From Chelydra serpentina (lineage: Eukaryota > Chordata > Testudines > Chelydridae), in assembly GCA_037349315.1 (NCBI GenBank), contig JBAIAC010000040.1, forward strand, positions 16,076,001-16,140,000: a stretch of 64,000 nt of DNA, written 5' to 3'. Under the pieces are notes generated by a model. The model saw nothing but the letters and a program-made list of their open reading frames with translations. It was not told the DNA's origin and searched no databases. Below are positions 1-16,400 of the stretch, piece by piece. Positions within the stretch are counted from its first letter, which is position 1. Every line of letters begins with the position of its first letter. The position numbers and the translations under genes are program-made.

Positions 1-2777
1 GTTTGAACCTGAGACCTGTAGCACCACAACACAGACCTGTGCCGCTGAAGCTAAAAGAGGAGTTCCATTAGGGGCACCAGTAGTAGGTTATTAGCCTCTC
101 TCTGGCACAGCCACAAAGGGGGTGCAACCCACAATGTACAAGCACGTTACAGATATATACGCACACACAACTCCTGTAGAGTTGCATGCATGTATCTCTG
201 AGCAAAATGCAGCCCTCAATGCAGATGCAAGGCACAGGGGTCTCTCTCAAGGTGTGCCGCTGTGAGCCTCATTCATCTTCTAGTAAAGTCAGTGGAAAGA
301 CTCCCATTGACTTCACTGGCCTTTCACGTGCTGGATCAGCTGTCAAAGCTTGTTTAAATGGAGAAAGCAAATATAGCCGGTGAGCACCAGAGACTATGGG
401 GGCACATGGCATCCTGCATTAGCAAACCAGTCTGGGAGATTGCCAGTCAATCCTTTGTCCCATATCAGAGCCATTAGAGATGCTGACACTGCTCATCACA
501 ACGATTCCAGGCGCTCTCTGCATTGACCTCCTTTGAATTCTTAAACACAGGAGGAATGTTTGTTCTTTATTCCATAAAACTCAGCCTCCCTTCCCCCCCG
601 CCCCCTTCCTGCGTTCTAATTGGAATGCTACATCTCCAGGTTAAAACAAGGCACACTCATATTACCCCCCCCACCCCATACACACACACACGCTGTCATC
701 TTTCGGAAAGGATCCTTCATACATCTTTCCAGAGCCGTTGTTCTGACACACCCGACTCATTTCCAACCCCCTTAATTAGTCTGTTAGACAAGATAAGGTG
801 GTTATACAGATCTTTCAAATGTTATTTTGTCAGAAATTGGTTTTGAAAGTCATCTAGTAAGAAAAAAAAACAACACAACAACAACAAAATCCACTGGCTG
901 TGTGCCTAGAACAGAGAAGAGACTCGGGGGGGGGGGGGGGAGGTGGTATGCTAATGTTGTGTTTTCTCTCCTCAATTATTTCCACCATCACAGGATCTGT
1001 ATAAAAGATTTTGCCTTATTTCTCCCCCACTTCCAAAAAAAAGAGACACGTGGCATTTCTCCCCCCTCAGCTGCTCTCCAGCCTGTGCGTGTCGCAAATG
1101 CCAAATCACCACAATAAATAATGTTCAAATAATTTTATTTCTCATTGATTTTCTTTTTCCTCCCCCCCCCCCCCCCCCCCCCACACACACAGCCCCACCA
1201 AGGTGAATGCAACACGCAAGCTGGAGATTTACTGCCGAAAGAGATTCTCTGTCAACTCCTGTTTGCCCCCAGATGATCTCAGACTTGACTGGAATTGACA
1301 GTTGTTAAGAAAGGGGGAAAGAGCTGGAGCGACGGCGTGCCGCGAGATTAGTCTGCAGCCGCGCACAGGCAGCTGACAGATTTGTACAGAGGATTTTGTT
1401 ATCAATAAACCCATTCAAAATAACGTTTCAATTGCACTTAAATGTCTTCCCCTGTGATCTATCACGGCAGAGAGACAGTCGAGATCTAGAGGGGAGGGGA
1501 GCTGGGGGAGAAGGGGCAGTGGCCAGGGCAGAGTGAATATTACGTTCACTGTCACACACCTGAGCTCTTATTTCTACGAATTGTCCGGCTTGATGCTCGC
1601 ACGCAAACTTTCACTAGTCATGTTCATAGGTACCAGATTAACACCATCCAGCATCCTAGGCCCACATGGGGGGGCCCTGCTCAAGCAGACGGCTGCTGGC
1701 TGTGGCCCTAACCATGACGAGATGGGCAGCATCTTCCCCCAGTCTCTTCTGCTCTGGTGCCGAGTGTGGGGCCAGATGGCTTCCTGTCTGGCTGCAGTGG
1801 CTGTGGCTGCAACCCCTGCGTGAGGCTGTCAGCAGACTCAGACAGACGTTGCTGCACTGGTCACATTGGATCCACCTTTTCAAGCTTTTCCTCCCAGCCA
1901 TAAAGGGTATTAGAAAGGAAGCTTTGATTCCGCTGCCGTTGTAGGGCTCTGGGATCCAGGGCCCTGGCAATGGGCCTGTTGTGCCCATGGACTGAGCTTT
2001 TGTCCACAAATCTGTAGGTATCTCATGTGCCACAATCAAAACCGAGTGTTTGCCGGGAACATTTGGGTGACTAAGGCTCAGCCTGACCCTTGTGTCTCAC
2101 GTGTGGCTGACTAGGAGGCAGCAGCCAAGCGCAACCGACTAGCTCATGGTTGAAAATCAAAGCCATGGCCTGGCAGCTAAAAATAAGCCAGCAGTAGGAA
2201 GTGGTGCTGGTGAGTCAACGGGCTGTCCTCTTGCCACTGAGTCAGGGCTGAACTCCAGGGCTCGGGGTGAGTGCGCTGCTGAGGAGAACTGCGTTTCTCA
2301 CGTCCGAACCGCTTATGGCTAATAAAATTCCTGCAGCGCCTTTCGCAAGAGTCCGAGTGTTAACCCTGCTATCCCAGCCAAATTTCACCCAACGTCCTTC
2401 CGTCCTGCCTTCCTAAATGCCCCCTGGCGGTTTGAATTGGAGATGATATTCTCTTCTCTGGTGCATAGTGTTGCTGGGTGCTGTTAAATAGTTACTGCGT
2501 TTTGCCCCAGAGGTGGCTGCATTTCAGTGACGGGGGAAATGATCCCTGGGTACTGTTTGCCTGGGATCCTTCAGGATGAAAGATGTTCTGGGATGTTATC
2601 AATGACTAGTTAGGTTTAAAGGCTCATTCACAAGCCTCTGTCCCACACAGGACTAGCAAACAAGCCGAGCTGACCAGGATAAACTTAGAACCCCCACGGG
2701 TGAACTCTACCGCTAGGAGGAAACAGGATTGTGTGAATGGCAACAATAATGCTTTCTGTCTCCCTTGTGTTTGACAG
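1..2777 (+). other. CUX2: CUX2 intron (3' part)
   Basis: No coding exon of CUX2 (for example one carrying CUT repeat 2) is recognisable here; the open frames are short and composition-driven. The sequence is unique-looking intron with homopolymer runs: 15 G at 926-940 and 21 C at 1162-1182 followed by a short (AC) run. A CTCF-like motif on the minus strand lies at 2418-2430. The intron ends in the acceptor TTGTGTTTGACAG at 2765-2777. Confidence 0.75.
2418..2430 (-). promoter_or_regulatory. CTCF-like motif
   Basis: TGCCCCCTGGCGG on the plus strand is the reverse complement of a good CTCF core (CCGCCAGGGGGCA). This is a motif match by eye only; occupancy is inferred. Confidence 0.35.
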
Positions 2778-3047
2778 CCAGCCCTGGGGAGACCCAGTCT
2801 TCTCCCTCCCCACCGCCCAGCCCTTTGGAGCAAGACAAAAGCCCCCCGGAGCCACTCACTCTAACTCTGGAGAGCAGCAAAGAAAATCAGCAACCGGAGA
2901 GCAGGTCGGCCTCGTCGCTGAGTGGGAAGATGTGTCCCAACAGCCAAGCACCGATGGGCATCCAGGAAATTGTCGCCGTGTCGCCCGAACTAGACACTTA
3001 CTCCATCACCAAGAAGGTCAAAGAAGTGTTAACGGACAACAATCTAG
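2778..3047 (+). CDS. CUX2: CUX2 exon: linker and first half of CUT repeat 3
   Basis: This exon encodes a Ser/Pro-rich linker (ending [16 protein letters not shown]) followed by the start of the third CUT DNA-binding repeat ([20 protein letters not shown], then [10 protein letters not shown]). CUX2 is a nuclear cut-homeobox transcription factor of upper-layer cortical and other neurons. The acceptor is TTTGACAG|CC and the donor AATCTAG|GTGCTC. The first two bases complete a codon begun in an exon outside the window. The donor leaves one base (G), which with GC of the next exon gives Gly in NNLG-QRLFGE, as in CUX family CUT3. CUX1 would be the alternative, but the order of neighbours (PHETA1, SH2B3) and the C-terminal sequence support CUX2. 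Confidence 0.92.
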
Positions 3048-7067
<4,020 letters not shown>

Positions 7068-7896
7068 GTCCCGGATGCGCCGGGAAATGCTGGTGGAAGG
7101 GGCTCAGGACAACGACACAGACCTGGAGCCGAGCAGCTGTGGGGGTGTCGCGTCTGGTGGCAGTTCGCATAGAGTCCCCATCCCGCTGAGCCCTGATTCG
7201 GAGGGGGAGGACAGGAAGCCCGTCTTCAGGGATGTGAAGCACAGGGGGCCGAGCGAGACCCTGATCAGGGTCAAGCTGGAGCAGATGGAGGCGGGGCAGA
7301 AGGGCGACTGTTACAATCACCGGGACTCTTGCAGCCTGGAGCGGGAGACGGAGCACATGGCGGCCTCCGTCCCGCATCCCCGACTTCTCAAAGAAGAGCA
7401 GGTAGATGCCGCCTGTGCGGAGGCCGCTCAGGACGGTCCCCAAAGCACTGCCAGCCTCACCAGGAGCAGCGCTTTGTACAGCACAGCGCACGCCGCTGGC
7501 ACTCCCGATTGCTCTGCCCTGCATTCACCCCAGGAATCGGAAGGTGGAGAGCGGCTGCACCCAGACCCCATTAGCTTTAAATCCGCCTCGGAGTCCTCCC
7601 GCTGCAGCCTCGAGGTCTCTCTGAACTCGCCCTCAGCTGCCTCCTCTCCGGGCCTCATGATGTCCGTCTCGCCAGTCCCGTCCTCCTCTGCTCCCATCTC
7701 TCCGTCACTGCCAAACGCCACCTCCGCCAAGGTGCAGAGTTCGAGTCCTGCCGCAGATACGGGCTCTTTACCGCCGAGCGTCAAGCTGAACACAAACATT
7801 CAGCGGAGACACGAGAAAATGGCCAACCTCAACAACATCATCCACAGGCTAGAAAAGGCCGCCAATCGGGAGGAATCCCTGGAGTGGGAATTCTGA
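7068..7896 (+). CDS. CUX2: CUX2 last coding exon: homeodomain end and C-terminal tail
   Basis: Begins with SRMRREML, finishing the homeodomain helix 3, then about 265 residues rich in Ser/Pro/Glu (for example [11 protein letters not shown] and [11 protein letters not shown]), the low-complexity repression/activation tail of CUX proteins. It ends in the conserved block [20 protein letters not shown] followed by SLEWEF and TGA at 7894-7896. With the three preceding exons the frame is continuous for 519 codons, which confirms the splice sites. No frameshift or premature stop is seen, so the gene appears functional. The C-terminal block is nearly identical to mammalian CUX2 as I remember it. Confidence 0.96.
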
Positions 7897-8434
7897 ACGG
7901 CTGGGCAGCGGCTGAAGAACAAGGATCTGATTGGTTGCTTTCGTTGGTGACAAGTATAAACTTTCTGGAACACGTGGATGGAACAGGGAGCCCTACTGGC
8001 GTATCTATATAAATATATATATATATTTTGTTAATTTCATCACATGCTGAGGACAAAAGAAAAACCCATTTGGTTAAGAAGAAAGCGAAGGAAAAACAGC
8101 ACGTAGCTTCTGAATCTTCACACCGGATGAAAGGGAACAAAAATAAATAAAACCTGCTCTTTTGTTTGAAATGTGAAAACCTGGGAACACTTTTAGAAAA
8201 AAAAAATATTTATAGACCTCTTTTAGATATTTTAATAAAAGGATACTTTGGAATTTATTAACAGCTTAAGCTGTTTTGATATTAAAGATAGCTATAAAAT
8301 CAAGATGATGTATCAGCTGTGTCATTAAATGTACACTGAAGTCTTGTAGTTTGCCACTGGAAGAGATTAAAAAAAAAAAGACTTATTGATCAAAGCCATC
8401 GAGAAGCACTATAAGACTGACCAAATTTAATAAA
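7897..8434 (+). other. CUX2: CUX2 3' UTR with candidate poly(A) signals
   Basis: The AT content rises sharply after the stop. AATAAA occurs at 8142-8147, 8146-8151, 8234-8239 and 8429-8434, and AU-rich motifs (ATATTTATAG) near 8206. Which signal is used, and whether the UTR runs further into the AT-rich sequence to about 9.0 kb, cannot be told by reading. Confidence 0.6.
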
Positions 8435-9454
8435 CTTTTGACTAGCGGTTTTTCCACATTTGTCTGTAAGACACTGCGTTGCTACTCTCCTTTCCAGAGA
8501 CTGTGGTCTAGTCCGTGAAGACTCTAAATTGAAAACCTTGATGCCATCGAGTATGTATTTAGTTCTGGTGGTATGTTTTGAACTCTTTGTAACACAGAAT
8601 GTCACGTGCAGTTGTATATGTTGTAGAAAATGTCTGCAATAGCCTTCCTGAACAAGATGTAGCATGGTACATAACCAGTTCCTTCCACTTCCTCTAGTGA
8701 GTAACCCGTGACAAACCGAAATGAACGAAACAATTTCAGCGGTTGGCGGCAAAGCTTTCTGTCCGTTTAAAAAACAAAAAAATGAAATAACCCGTATCTC
8801 TGATTTTGGGAGGGAGAAGGGAAAGGTTCACGGGGGCAAAATGTCTTTTGACGTATCCGGTTTGATGGTAACATACGTTAACGATGATCATGACATCGCA
8901 AGATTTTTTTTTTTATGCATGAGCATCACCTCCTTTGGGGCGTGGGCGTCAGCCAACAGGACACCTTAACTCTGAGCTTTCGATGCCAGGGCTTGGGGGC
9001 GAGCACTCAAAAAATATAAACCACTGGCTCACATCCAGAATCGGAATCTGATTGTTTTTACCTTAGGCAGTTCCAGCTTTTGAGGCAGAAGCACCTTTAT
9101 GTTGCTAGATTTTGGGCTCTGGGAAGAGCGCCGAGGAATGAGGTTTTTCCTCCAGGTTTGAATCCGTCGGCAGTAAATGGCTTTCTTTAAATGTTATGGC
9201 TTCTGCGTGTCAAATAGGTCCTCAGCTGCTCTCTACAGCAACACTTGGCTGAAGTTACAGCATAGGGCCAACCGCCTTCCCCCCACTGAATGAAGGTAGA
9301 AACCCTTGACAGTAGAAAGGCAGTGCTGCTGCACTTAGGGGTGCTTGCTTCCACCCCACCCCCACTTTGCAGTGGGCGCCATTACAACAAATTGCCCTCT
9401 GGTACCCGCAGTATCTTCCCGTGCTTAGACAGGAGGTCCTTGGTAATCGACCAG

Positions 9455-9629
9455 GGCCCCGATTCAGCAAAGCCCTTTAGCGCACATGCTTTGACGTCAG
9501 TGAGGCCTAAGCACGCGTGTGAAGTTACATGTCAGTGTGTTGCTGAACTGCGGCCTTCGGGCCTGATCCCGAGCTCACTGAAGAGTGCAGGAGTCTTTCC
9601 ATTGATTCCCGGGGGGCTGGGATCAGGCC
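9455..9629. repeat. Two adjacent palindromic MITE-like repeats
   Basis: 9455-9555 starts GGCCCCGATTCAGCAAAG and ends with the inverted GCTGAACTGCGG. 9559-9629 starts GGGCCTGATCCC and ends GGGATCAGGCC. Both are short imperfect palindromes of the kind scattered through reptile and bird genomes. No transposase is encoded. Confidence 0.55.
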
Positions 9630-10909
9630 TGCGTTACAGAGAGTTGTCAGCCGTCGGACCAGGCATTTTAGCAGCATCCGTTGCAGGTGTATCTCTGTGC
9701 TGTTGAATTGCCCCGCGATGGATTTTCCCCACCCCCATTCTTGCCGCTCGAGACTGTTGAATTAGACCCAGATCGATCTTAATCCATGCCAGTGTTCAAG
9801 CCCTGGCTAACGCAATGCCTTTCAAAGAAGACTGGTTTAAATGAATTGTGTTGGTTTGTTCAGTGCTGGGCAGGGGCTTTTAACGGCATTCGGCAAGGAC
9901 CAGAAACACAGCATGCAAAGACCTACCCATTCCCGCCCTCCACAGATGCAGCCAGTTAAAAATCTCCGCACCGAATGGCGACTAAAATGTCGTGAGCGCA
10001 CATCTGCCGGGCCCGGAGGTGATGCATGGAATAGTTTTCCACTGGATACATTTTTATCGGAATAGAAGGTATTTTTATACTTGGGTGGTAGTTAATGACC
10101 GATTTTAAAAGCAAATCCATTTGACTCCATGATGGCCAGGATCCCATCTGCCATATTCTAGCAACCATAGCCCTGTCTGAACAAGTGAGAGCTTGTCTAA
10201 CGGAACGATTTGTACGGTTTCAAACCCCAACCTGCCATCTCAGGGCAAGGCGTACACATTGACTACTATTCTTAGTGTGCTAGTTGTTGGCTTTAGTGGA
10301 ACGGGATTTGATTAAGCACTTAGTCTAGTCTTTTGAACACAGAAATCCTGTTGTACTAAAAGCTAGTGGGACATGTTGATCACTTTTTGTTAGGCTCATG
10401 TACTGTACTTAAAAAGTTTCTATGAGATTGATGAACTTTGTTAAAAATTTTAAAAGGAACAAGTTCTGTAAAGAGCCACTAAATACAGAAGTTGTATAAT
10501 AACTTCGGTGTTTCGGTCTGTTTTGTTCTGAGTTGGTTCCTAAGCAAGCCCTTTCCTCCCTCCGTTCATCTCCCTGTTTTCTGAACCTGCAAGGAGCTAG
10601 TCCTTGATGACACAACAAATCATTGATATATGATGTCCTGTCTAGGGCCCAGCCTGTCTCCCATTGCAGTCGATGAGAGCTTTGCCTTTGCATTCTGGGG
10701 CAGTGGAGGCCTGTCTATTTAAACTGTTCTACCCTCTGTAATTACTGCCTGCTTGCTTACATGTACGTGTAATTCTGAGCAGGAAGCAGCACTATCCTCC
10801 AGTGGCTGGGGCACTAGCCCAGACGTCAAGAGACCAGAGGGGAAATCCTGGCTCCAGTGAAATCAGTGGCAAACCTCCCCCTGGCTTCATTGAACCAAGA
10901 TTTTAACCT

Positions 10910-11055
10910 GGATTCACATCTTTGCTCTGCCACCGACTCACTGTGTGATCTTGGCCAAGTCACTTCCTCTTTCTGTGCCTCTGTTTCCCAGGACTAATGC
11001 TCCCCTCCTTTGGAAGGCGCATGGAGATGTGCAGGTGAAGGGTGCTAGAGACATG
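10910..11055 (+). repeat. tRNA-derived SINE fragment
   Basis: Contains the conserved core TCTGCCACCGACTCACTGTG, TGATCTTGGCCAAGTCACTT and CTGTGCCTCTGTTTCCCAG, which is typical of amniote MIR/CORE-like SINE copies in sense orientation. It is old and diverged. Confidence 0.65.
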
Positions 11056-11959
11056 CTCCCACTAAGCGTTACTAGTGACAGTTGCGGAGCGTGAATTTGC
11101 CAGCACACAGCTCGGCAGACCGGAAAGCGTTTCTGACCAAAGCAGATTAAATAAAAATGTCAGAGATAAGATTTGCACTAGCCCCAACACCAGAGGTCAC
11201 CAGAATATCCTCCTGGGGATGGAGAGCAAAGAGCTTCCTCCTCCAGCCTCCTCTGCACCTGCTCCCTGTTTATCACCTCATCAGCCCACTGCCTGAAAGC
11301 TAGTGGCGAGCCAGCAGTTTTCCCCATCCGGGACTGCTCTCTGAGCTGGGGGAGCGGCGGCTCTGACCGGGTACGTCTACACTGCAAATGAAGGTGTGAG
11401 CAGGGTGGCTGGGCGGACCCGGGCTAGCTTTAATCTAGCTAGCGCAGCTAAGGCTAGTGATGAAGGCATGGTGGCATGGGCTAGAGAGCCAGGTGTGTAC
11501 CCAGGCTGCCTCTACGCGGGCAGCTGGCCTGCGCTGACGCCACATCTTCGCTGCTGCTGCTGCGTGCGCTGGCCGGACCAAAGCTGGCGCGGGTGTGCCT
11601 AGCCACACTTCCAGAGACCACGTACCCAGAGTCAACTCGGCTGCATCCTGTGCATGCTGCGCTAGGGATGGGCTGAACCCAACAGCCCTGGACCCGGAGC
11701 AGTGTTCAAAATCCAACCGTGGAGCTGGGTTTGAATTCTGCAAACAGCCCCTAGCTTACCATGGCACAAACTAAACCCCAGCAGCCAACCCGCCCCAAAT
11801 CCAGAGCCCAGGGGCCATCTCTACCCAGTCGTTTTAAACCTGCTCTGTCTTTCTGCAAGCAGTTCACACTGCACTTCCACTACCGGCAAGTCTCTGGGGT
11901 GTCAAACGTGCCCCTAACCAAGGCAGTCCGCCTTCAGCTTCGCCTGACACTTTGCATCT

Positions 11960-12260
11960 TAGCGGAGGATTAGCGAGCGGCTGTGTTCATTGCGGGCTCT
12001 TTGTTTCTTTAAGGAGCCGGCTGACCTTACACAGATTCATATCGCTCGACTGTTTTGTAGCTTCCGACAGGAGACAGAGTGTTGCCTTTGATGAATTAAT
12101 AAATCCATATGTTGTGGAGCTGTTTAAGCGCGTTCAGCTGCTAACATGGTGGGGAGGATTTATTTTTAATGAATATCTGCAACTTCTCAAGAAAGCTCAG
12201 CCTGCTGCCATGGCAACTGTTTTTCTGTCTTTGTGGACAATTGAATGTTACAAAGTTAAC
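11960..12260. promoter_or_regulatory. Candidate conserved non-coding element
   Basis: Non-repetitive, mixed-composition DNA with several clustered factor motifs: an ATTAAT homeodomain site at 12095-12100, an E-box CATATG at 12106-12111, an RFX X-box GCTGCCATGGCAAC at 12204-12217, and a SOX-type ACAATTG at 12237-12243. It lies 4 kb downstream of CUX2. The enhancer role is inference. Confidence 0.3.
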
Positions 12261-12409
12261 CCTTCGGATGCTAGTGGGGAGGGGGGGGTTCCCCACACTC
12301 CGGCTGCGGTGTTAGTAGGTCTGAGCTGGTTTTACTGAAGCACTTTGTTAACAAAATCAGCAGCATTTTATCTAGCAAAGCAAGATAAGGATTGGAAGGC
12401 CTGTAAGGT

Positions 12410-12605
12410 AGCCAAGAGACCTAGGTTCTGTTACTGGCTTTACTACATGCGCCCTGAGTGACACTGGGAAAGTCACGTCACCCCGTGTGCCTCAGTTTCC
12501 CTAGGAGTAATAAATCATCTCACTGCGTTGTTGCAACATTTCGTGTTGGCAAAGTGCTTTGAGATCCTCAGACTGAAGCAGCGATCGCCACAAAATATAG
12601 GCTGG
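12410..12605 (+). repeat. tRNA-derived SINE fragment
   Basis: Sense-oriented SINE core: CCTAGGTTCTGTTACTGGCT, then GGGAAAGTCACGTCACC and TGTGCCTCAGTTTCCCTAG, followed by GCAAAGTGCTTTGAGATCCT. Same family as the copy at 10910. Confidence 0.7.
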
Positions 12606-13149
12606 TTCTTTCTTGCCATACAAACGTGCAGCTACACCATCGAAACAGAGTTGGGGGTAGCGGTGAATAGCATTAAAGCAGCATCACTCAGGGGGTGTGC
12701 GGGGCAGGGGGTCCACGTCTGAAATCAGGGCTAGGTTTGCTTGCAGTGCAAGCTGAATGGATTGGCACAATTCTTCTCCCTCCCCTTCTCAGTGCCCATT
12801 CCAAGCTGGGGCCTGTCTTCTGTCTACCCCAGCATGGTTATGGGTCAAGCAGTAGGGCCGTCACCACTGTGAGTGATACTGGGGCTGGGCATGGTACCAG
12901 GGTGTGGCCGAGGCCCCCCTACTACTTCTACGTTGATGGATATGCAGGGGTTGTTATAGGAAAACTTTCCTGCAAAGCCCAGCTCCAAACCTCTGAAGTA
13001 TGTGGATCCAGGCACGGTTTTGCTCTGGGCTTTTATAGCCATAAAACTTTGTCTGGATCTCAGTGGTTTGGATCCTGGATTGTGGTTTGGCCCAGCTCTC
13101 TGATTCTGCTGAAGTCATTCCCCCTTCTCCTTGGCAAGGGCCCGTCCTG

Positions 13150-13483
13150 CCATGGCGGGTGAGTAGTAGTACTGCCACCCTTTCTTCTGCGCTGCTGCTG
13201 GCGGGGCAGTGCCTTCAGAGCTGGGCGCCTGGCCAACAGCCGCTGCTCTCCGGCCACCCAGCTCTGAAGTCAATGCAGGAGTAAGGGGGGGTAATACTGC
13301 AACCTCCCTTAAAATAACCTTGTGACACCCCCCTTGCAACTCCCTTTTTGGTTGGGACCCCCAGTTTGAGAAACGCTGGTCTCCCCCATGAAATCTGTAT
13401 AGTACAGGGTAAAAGCACACAAAAGACCAGATTTCACGGTCCATGACGCATTTTTCATGGCCGTGAATTTGGTAGGACCCTAA
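13150..13483 (-). mobile_element. Composite hAT-like / non-autonomous element
   Basis: Read on the minus strand, it begins AGGGTCCTACCAAATTCACG (revcomp of 13460-13480) and is interrupted by a CAGCGTTTCTCAAAC terminus (revcomp of about 13362-13376), followed by GGGGGTCCCAACCAAAAAGG. This nested arrangement of a hAT-type end inside an older element recurs as one unit in turtle genomes. The far end is not resolved. Confidence 0.5.
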
Positions 13484-16400
13484 TTACAGCCCAGGCGAAA
13501 TAATTCTTTGAGAACAATAGAAAGACCCTGGAGTGAGTCACAGCTGCCCTGTTACTGCAAGTGGCTACTTTTGATTGTGGCAAACAGCTGTTTTAAGGAG
13601 ATGCTGGCAACTAACTTTGGGTCTCAATCTTAAAGATTTTAGCAAAGGTTCTTTTATTGTGGGGGCGTTGGGCTGGGCTGGATTCACATTCCCCCACAGC
13701 ATCAGGCAAGGGGCCCAGAAGCCAGTTTATGGCCAGTGCTCTAGTTGATTGAAATGTCCAGAAATAAAAAGTGTCCTTGCTGGGGAAGAGTCACGCTGGT
13801 CCTGGACTGTTAGCCTCCTGTTGATCCAACTTCATTTCCAGGGAAGAGGAGATCCACCCCCCTGCTGCCAGACAGTCTCCCTGCCCGTCATCAAATCCCC
13901 ATTTGCTTTTCCCTCCCCTCTGAACCCCAACCCACCCTTTAGGGCTAGCACCATCTGGCCATTCACAAGCTCAGGTGCCTGTTAGCATCAATTTACTCTG
14001 CCTTTAAACCGACCGCCTGATGTCGCCCTCTGAGCCTCTCAGAGCTCATTCAGTATTCCCTGGCGTGTGGCCTTTGTACCCGTCATCCCCACCCTTCGCT
14101 AGCTGCAGCTGCTACTGATCTAGGGGGCTGACCCACAGGAGTTGGAGCTGGCCCTGGAGGGTGCCCTAGATCTGAACGGCCTCTGAACTGCGGTATCTGC
14201 CGTGCTGTCACTTGGATGTCTGTTCTCCTCCTCACCCGCATCGTTTATATCACCCTCATCACCATAGTTATCTGAGCACCTTGTTCAGCTAAGCTGCATG
14301 ACTCTCGCCTGCCCTGGCTTTGCATTGTGTATTTGCACAGAGGACTATTGTAACACTTGTGTGCTAGACACTGTCCCAAAGCCAGTTGTGTTTTCTACCA
14401 GCCCCCAGTTTTCTAACAGTGGGCCTGAGCCCCTTCAGTCCCCACGGACACCAATGAGACATACAAGTGCTGACGCTCTCAGCATCAGGTGCTAGATCTG
14501 TACTGCTCAAGTCAATGAGGGACTTGCCCGTCCCAGCAGTGGGAGCAGCATCTTGTCTGACTATCGCACTTTGCAGGCATCAGTGATGCACTGGATTTCT
14601 GGCATTGGCGCTGCGAAGGAGGGGCTGTTGCTCAGACCCCTGGGCTCAGAAGGTGTACAGCTCGGACTTCCATGCTCTAGCAGGAGGCAGGATCAGTGTT
14701 TTCCCCACAGTGGAAGGGGCTTGGAAGCCCGGTGGTTGGGGGCTTTTTTTTTTTTTTTAATGTCTTAACTGCTGAGCCTGTAAAGTTATAGGGCAGGTTC
14801 CCTGAGGGCTAGTGATTTGTACAATCCTGAATGAAGAAAGGGCCTCATGAAAATATCTAATTGTAGTCTTGGACGATTGAAGAAAAATAAACTCAGCAGC
14901 ATGTTTGCAGACAATCCGTCTTCCCGCGGAGGACACTGCTGCTGTTGCCCAAGCTGGCAATTCTTGGAAATATTTTATATATGCAAATACTACACGTGAA
15001 ATCTCTATGAATAGTTCCACTTCCTACACTTTCAAAAAAAAAAACAAACCACCCACCTTGTTTGGAGATTTTGAGCTTCTCGGCTCTACATTGTCATTCA
15101 TATCTTGCAAAAAAGTGTGAATTTTGGTCTGACTTGCAATTTTCCATTATTTTAGTTTAAAAAAAAAAAAAGATTCATCCTTCAATCATCGACTTCAGAG
15201 AGCTTCTACCGAGAGATGACAGGTAGTTTATAGAGCAAGGGCTGGAAGCAATTTATGATCAGTTTATCTTTGTGTATTTCCCAGGACTAAAATAGCAATT
15301 ATCAAATGAAAAACAAATCCTTGGTGCCTTGCAGTTCTATAGCATTTGGATCTCTCAGCATTTTACAGACTACGGTAAGGAGTGGATTTCAAACTGTAAC
15401 CTCTGAGGATTCTTTAATTATTCCATTAGGTATAAACTCCCCCTCCCCCCTCTAACATTCTACTTGAATTTGCTTCCCGCTACGCACAGCATGATAAATG
15501 GACCTTTGACCTAGTTCAGATTACGTCTGTGTGACAGTATTTAAGTAAGCAGAACAGCTCCCACACTACCAGCAGTTTTGATCCAGAGACTTTCAGTATT
15601 AAAAGCCTGTGCCTCCACCAGTTGAGCTAAAGCAGTCATTCCATTACCTGGTAGCAGTAGTAAACTCTTGTCCTGTTCTGTGAGGGGGTACACAGTCCCA
15701 CATTCTGCCAAAGTGGGTTACATATGGTACAGTGTTCTCATGACCTGTGGTGTAAAATTGCTAGGGGTTAAACCTTAGTATAACTAAAGTCACTGTCAAA
15801 ACTCCCCTTGACTCTGGTGGGACCAGGATTTGGAATTAAAACATGCAGGGTGCTTAGACTAACAAGTCAAAGCTTGAAATAGATACAGCAAACTCCCCCA
15901 AGCAGCATTTCTAAAATAACTTTTCTTTTAGTAAGGAATCAAATCTGTCCTGAGAGAGGAAACATGCACACATCCCTTCTGAAAGAAAATTAATGCCAGC
16001 CAAACTTTTAATGACATTTCTTTGCACAATGTTACACATTTTGCAAGTTACAAAACAGCTCTCCCTTTGGAATGAAAACCACACATTCTTTGACAGTCCA
16101 ACACTTACATAAATAAGGATACCAGTAAATTAAAATCAAGGTACAGTAACATGAAACATAAAATGAAAAAGCCAGGCCTACATATATATAAAATGCAACA
16201 CAATCCATCTGGAGAATGAGGAGGAGATAATCCACTAAAACATGGCTAAGTTGGCTTAGTGTTTATAAAATGTGTGTAAGATAAATAAGAGTTACACTCA
16301 CACACACACAAAAAAAGCTTTGACACAGCACATGAATCATTCAATGCCTTGCTGATGGTATCATTCTCTGTTTGACAAATGTGTTCCTGTTCAATACGCA

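Larger units (their letters stand above)
8435..15900. other. CUX2-PHETA1 intergenic region
   Basis: The two genes are convergent. I see no coding exon. Contents: a pair of small palindromic repeats at 9455-9629, SINE fragments at 10910-11055 and 12410-12605, a candidate conserved non-coding element at 11960-12260, and a composite hAT-like element at 13150-13483. From 14.7 kb the sequence is AT-rich with A/T runs (14744-14758, 15035-15046, 15159-15172), possibly approaching the PHETA1 3' end. Confidence 0.6.

Noticed and set aside
1..2777. Search for upstream CUX2 exons (CUT repeats 1-2)
   Set aside because: No open frame resembles a CUT repeat; those exons must lie before the window.
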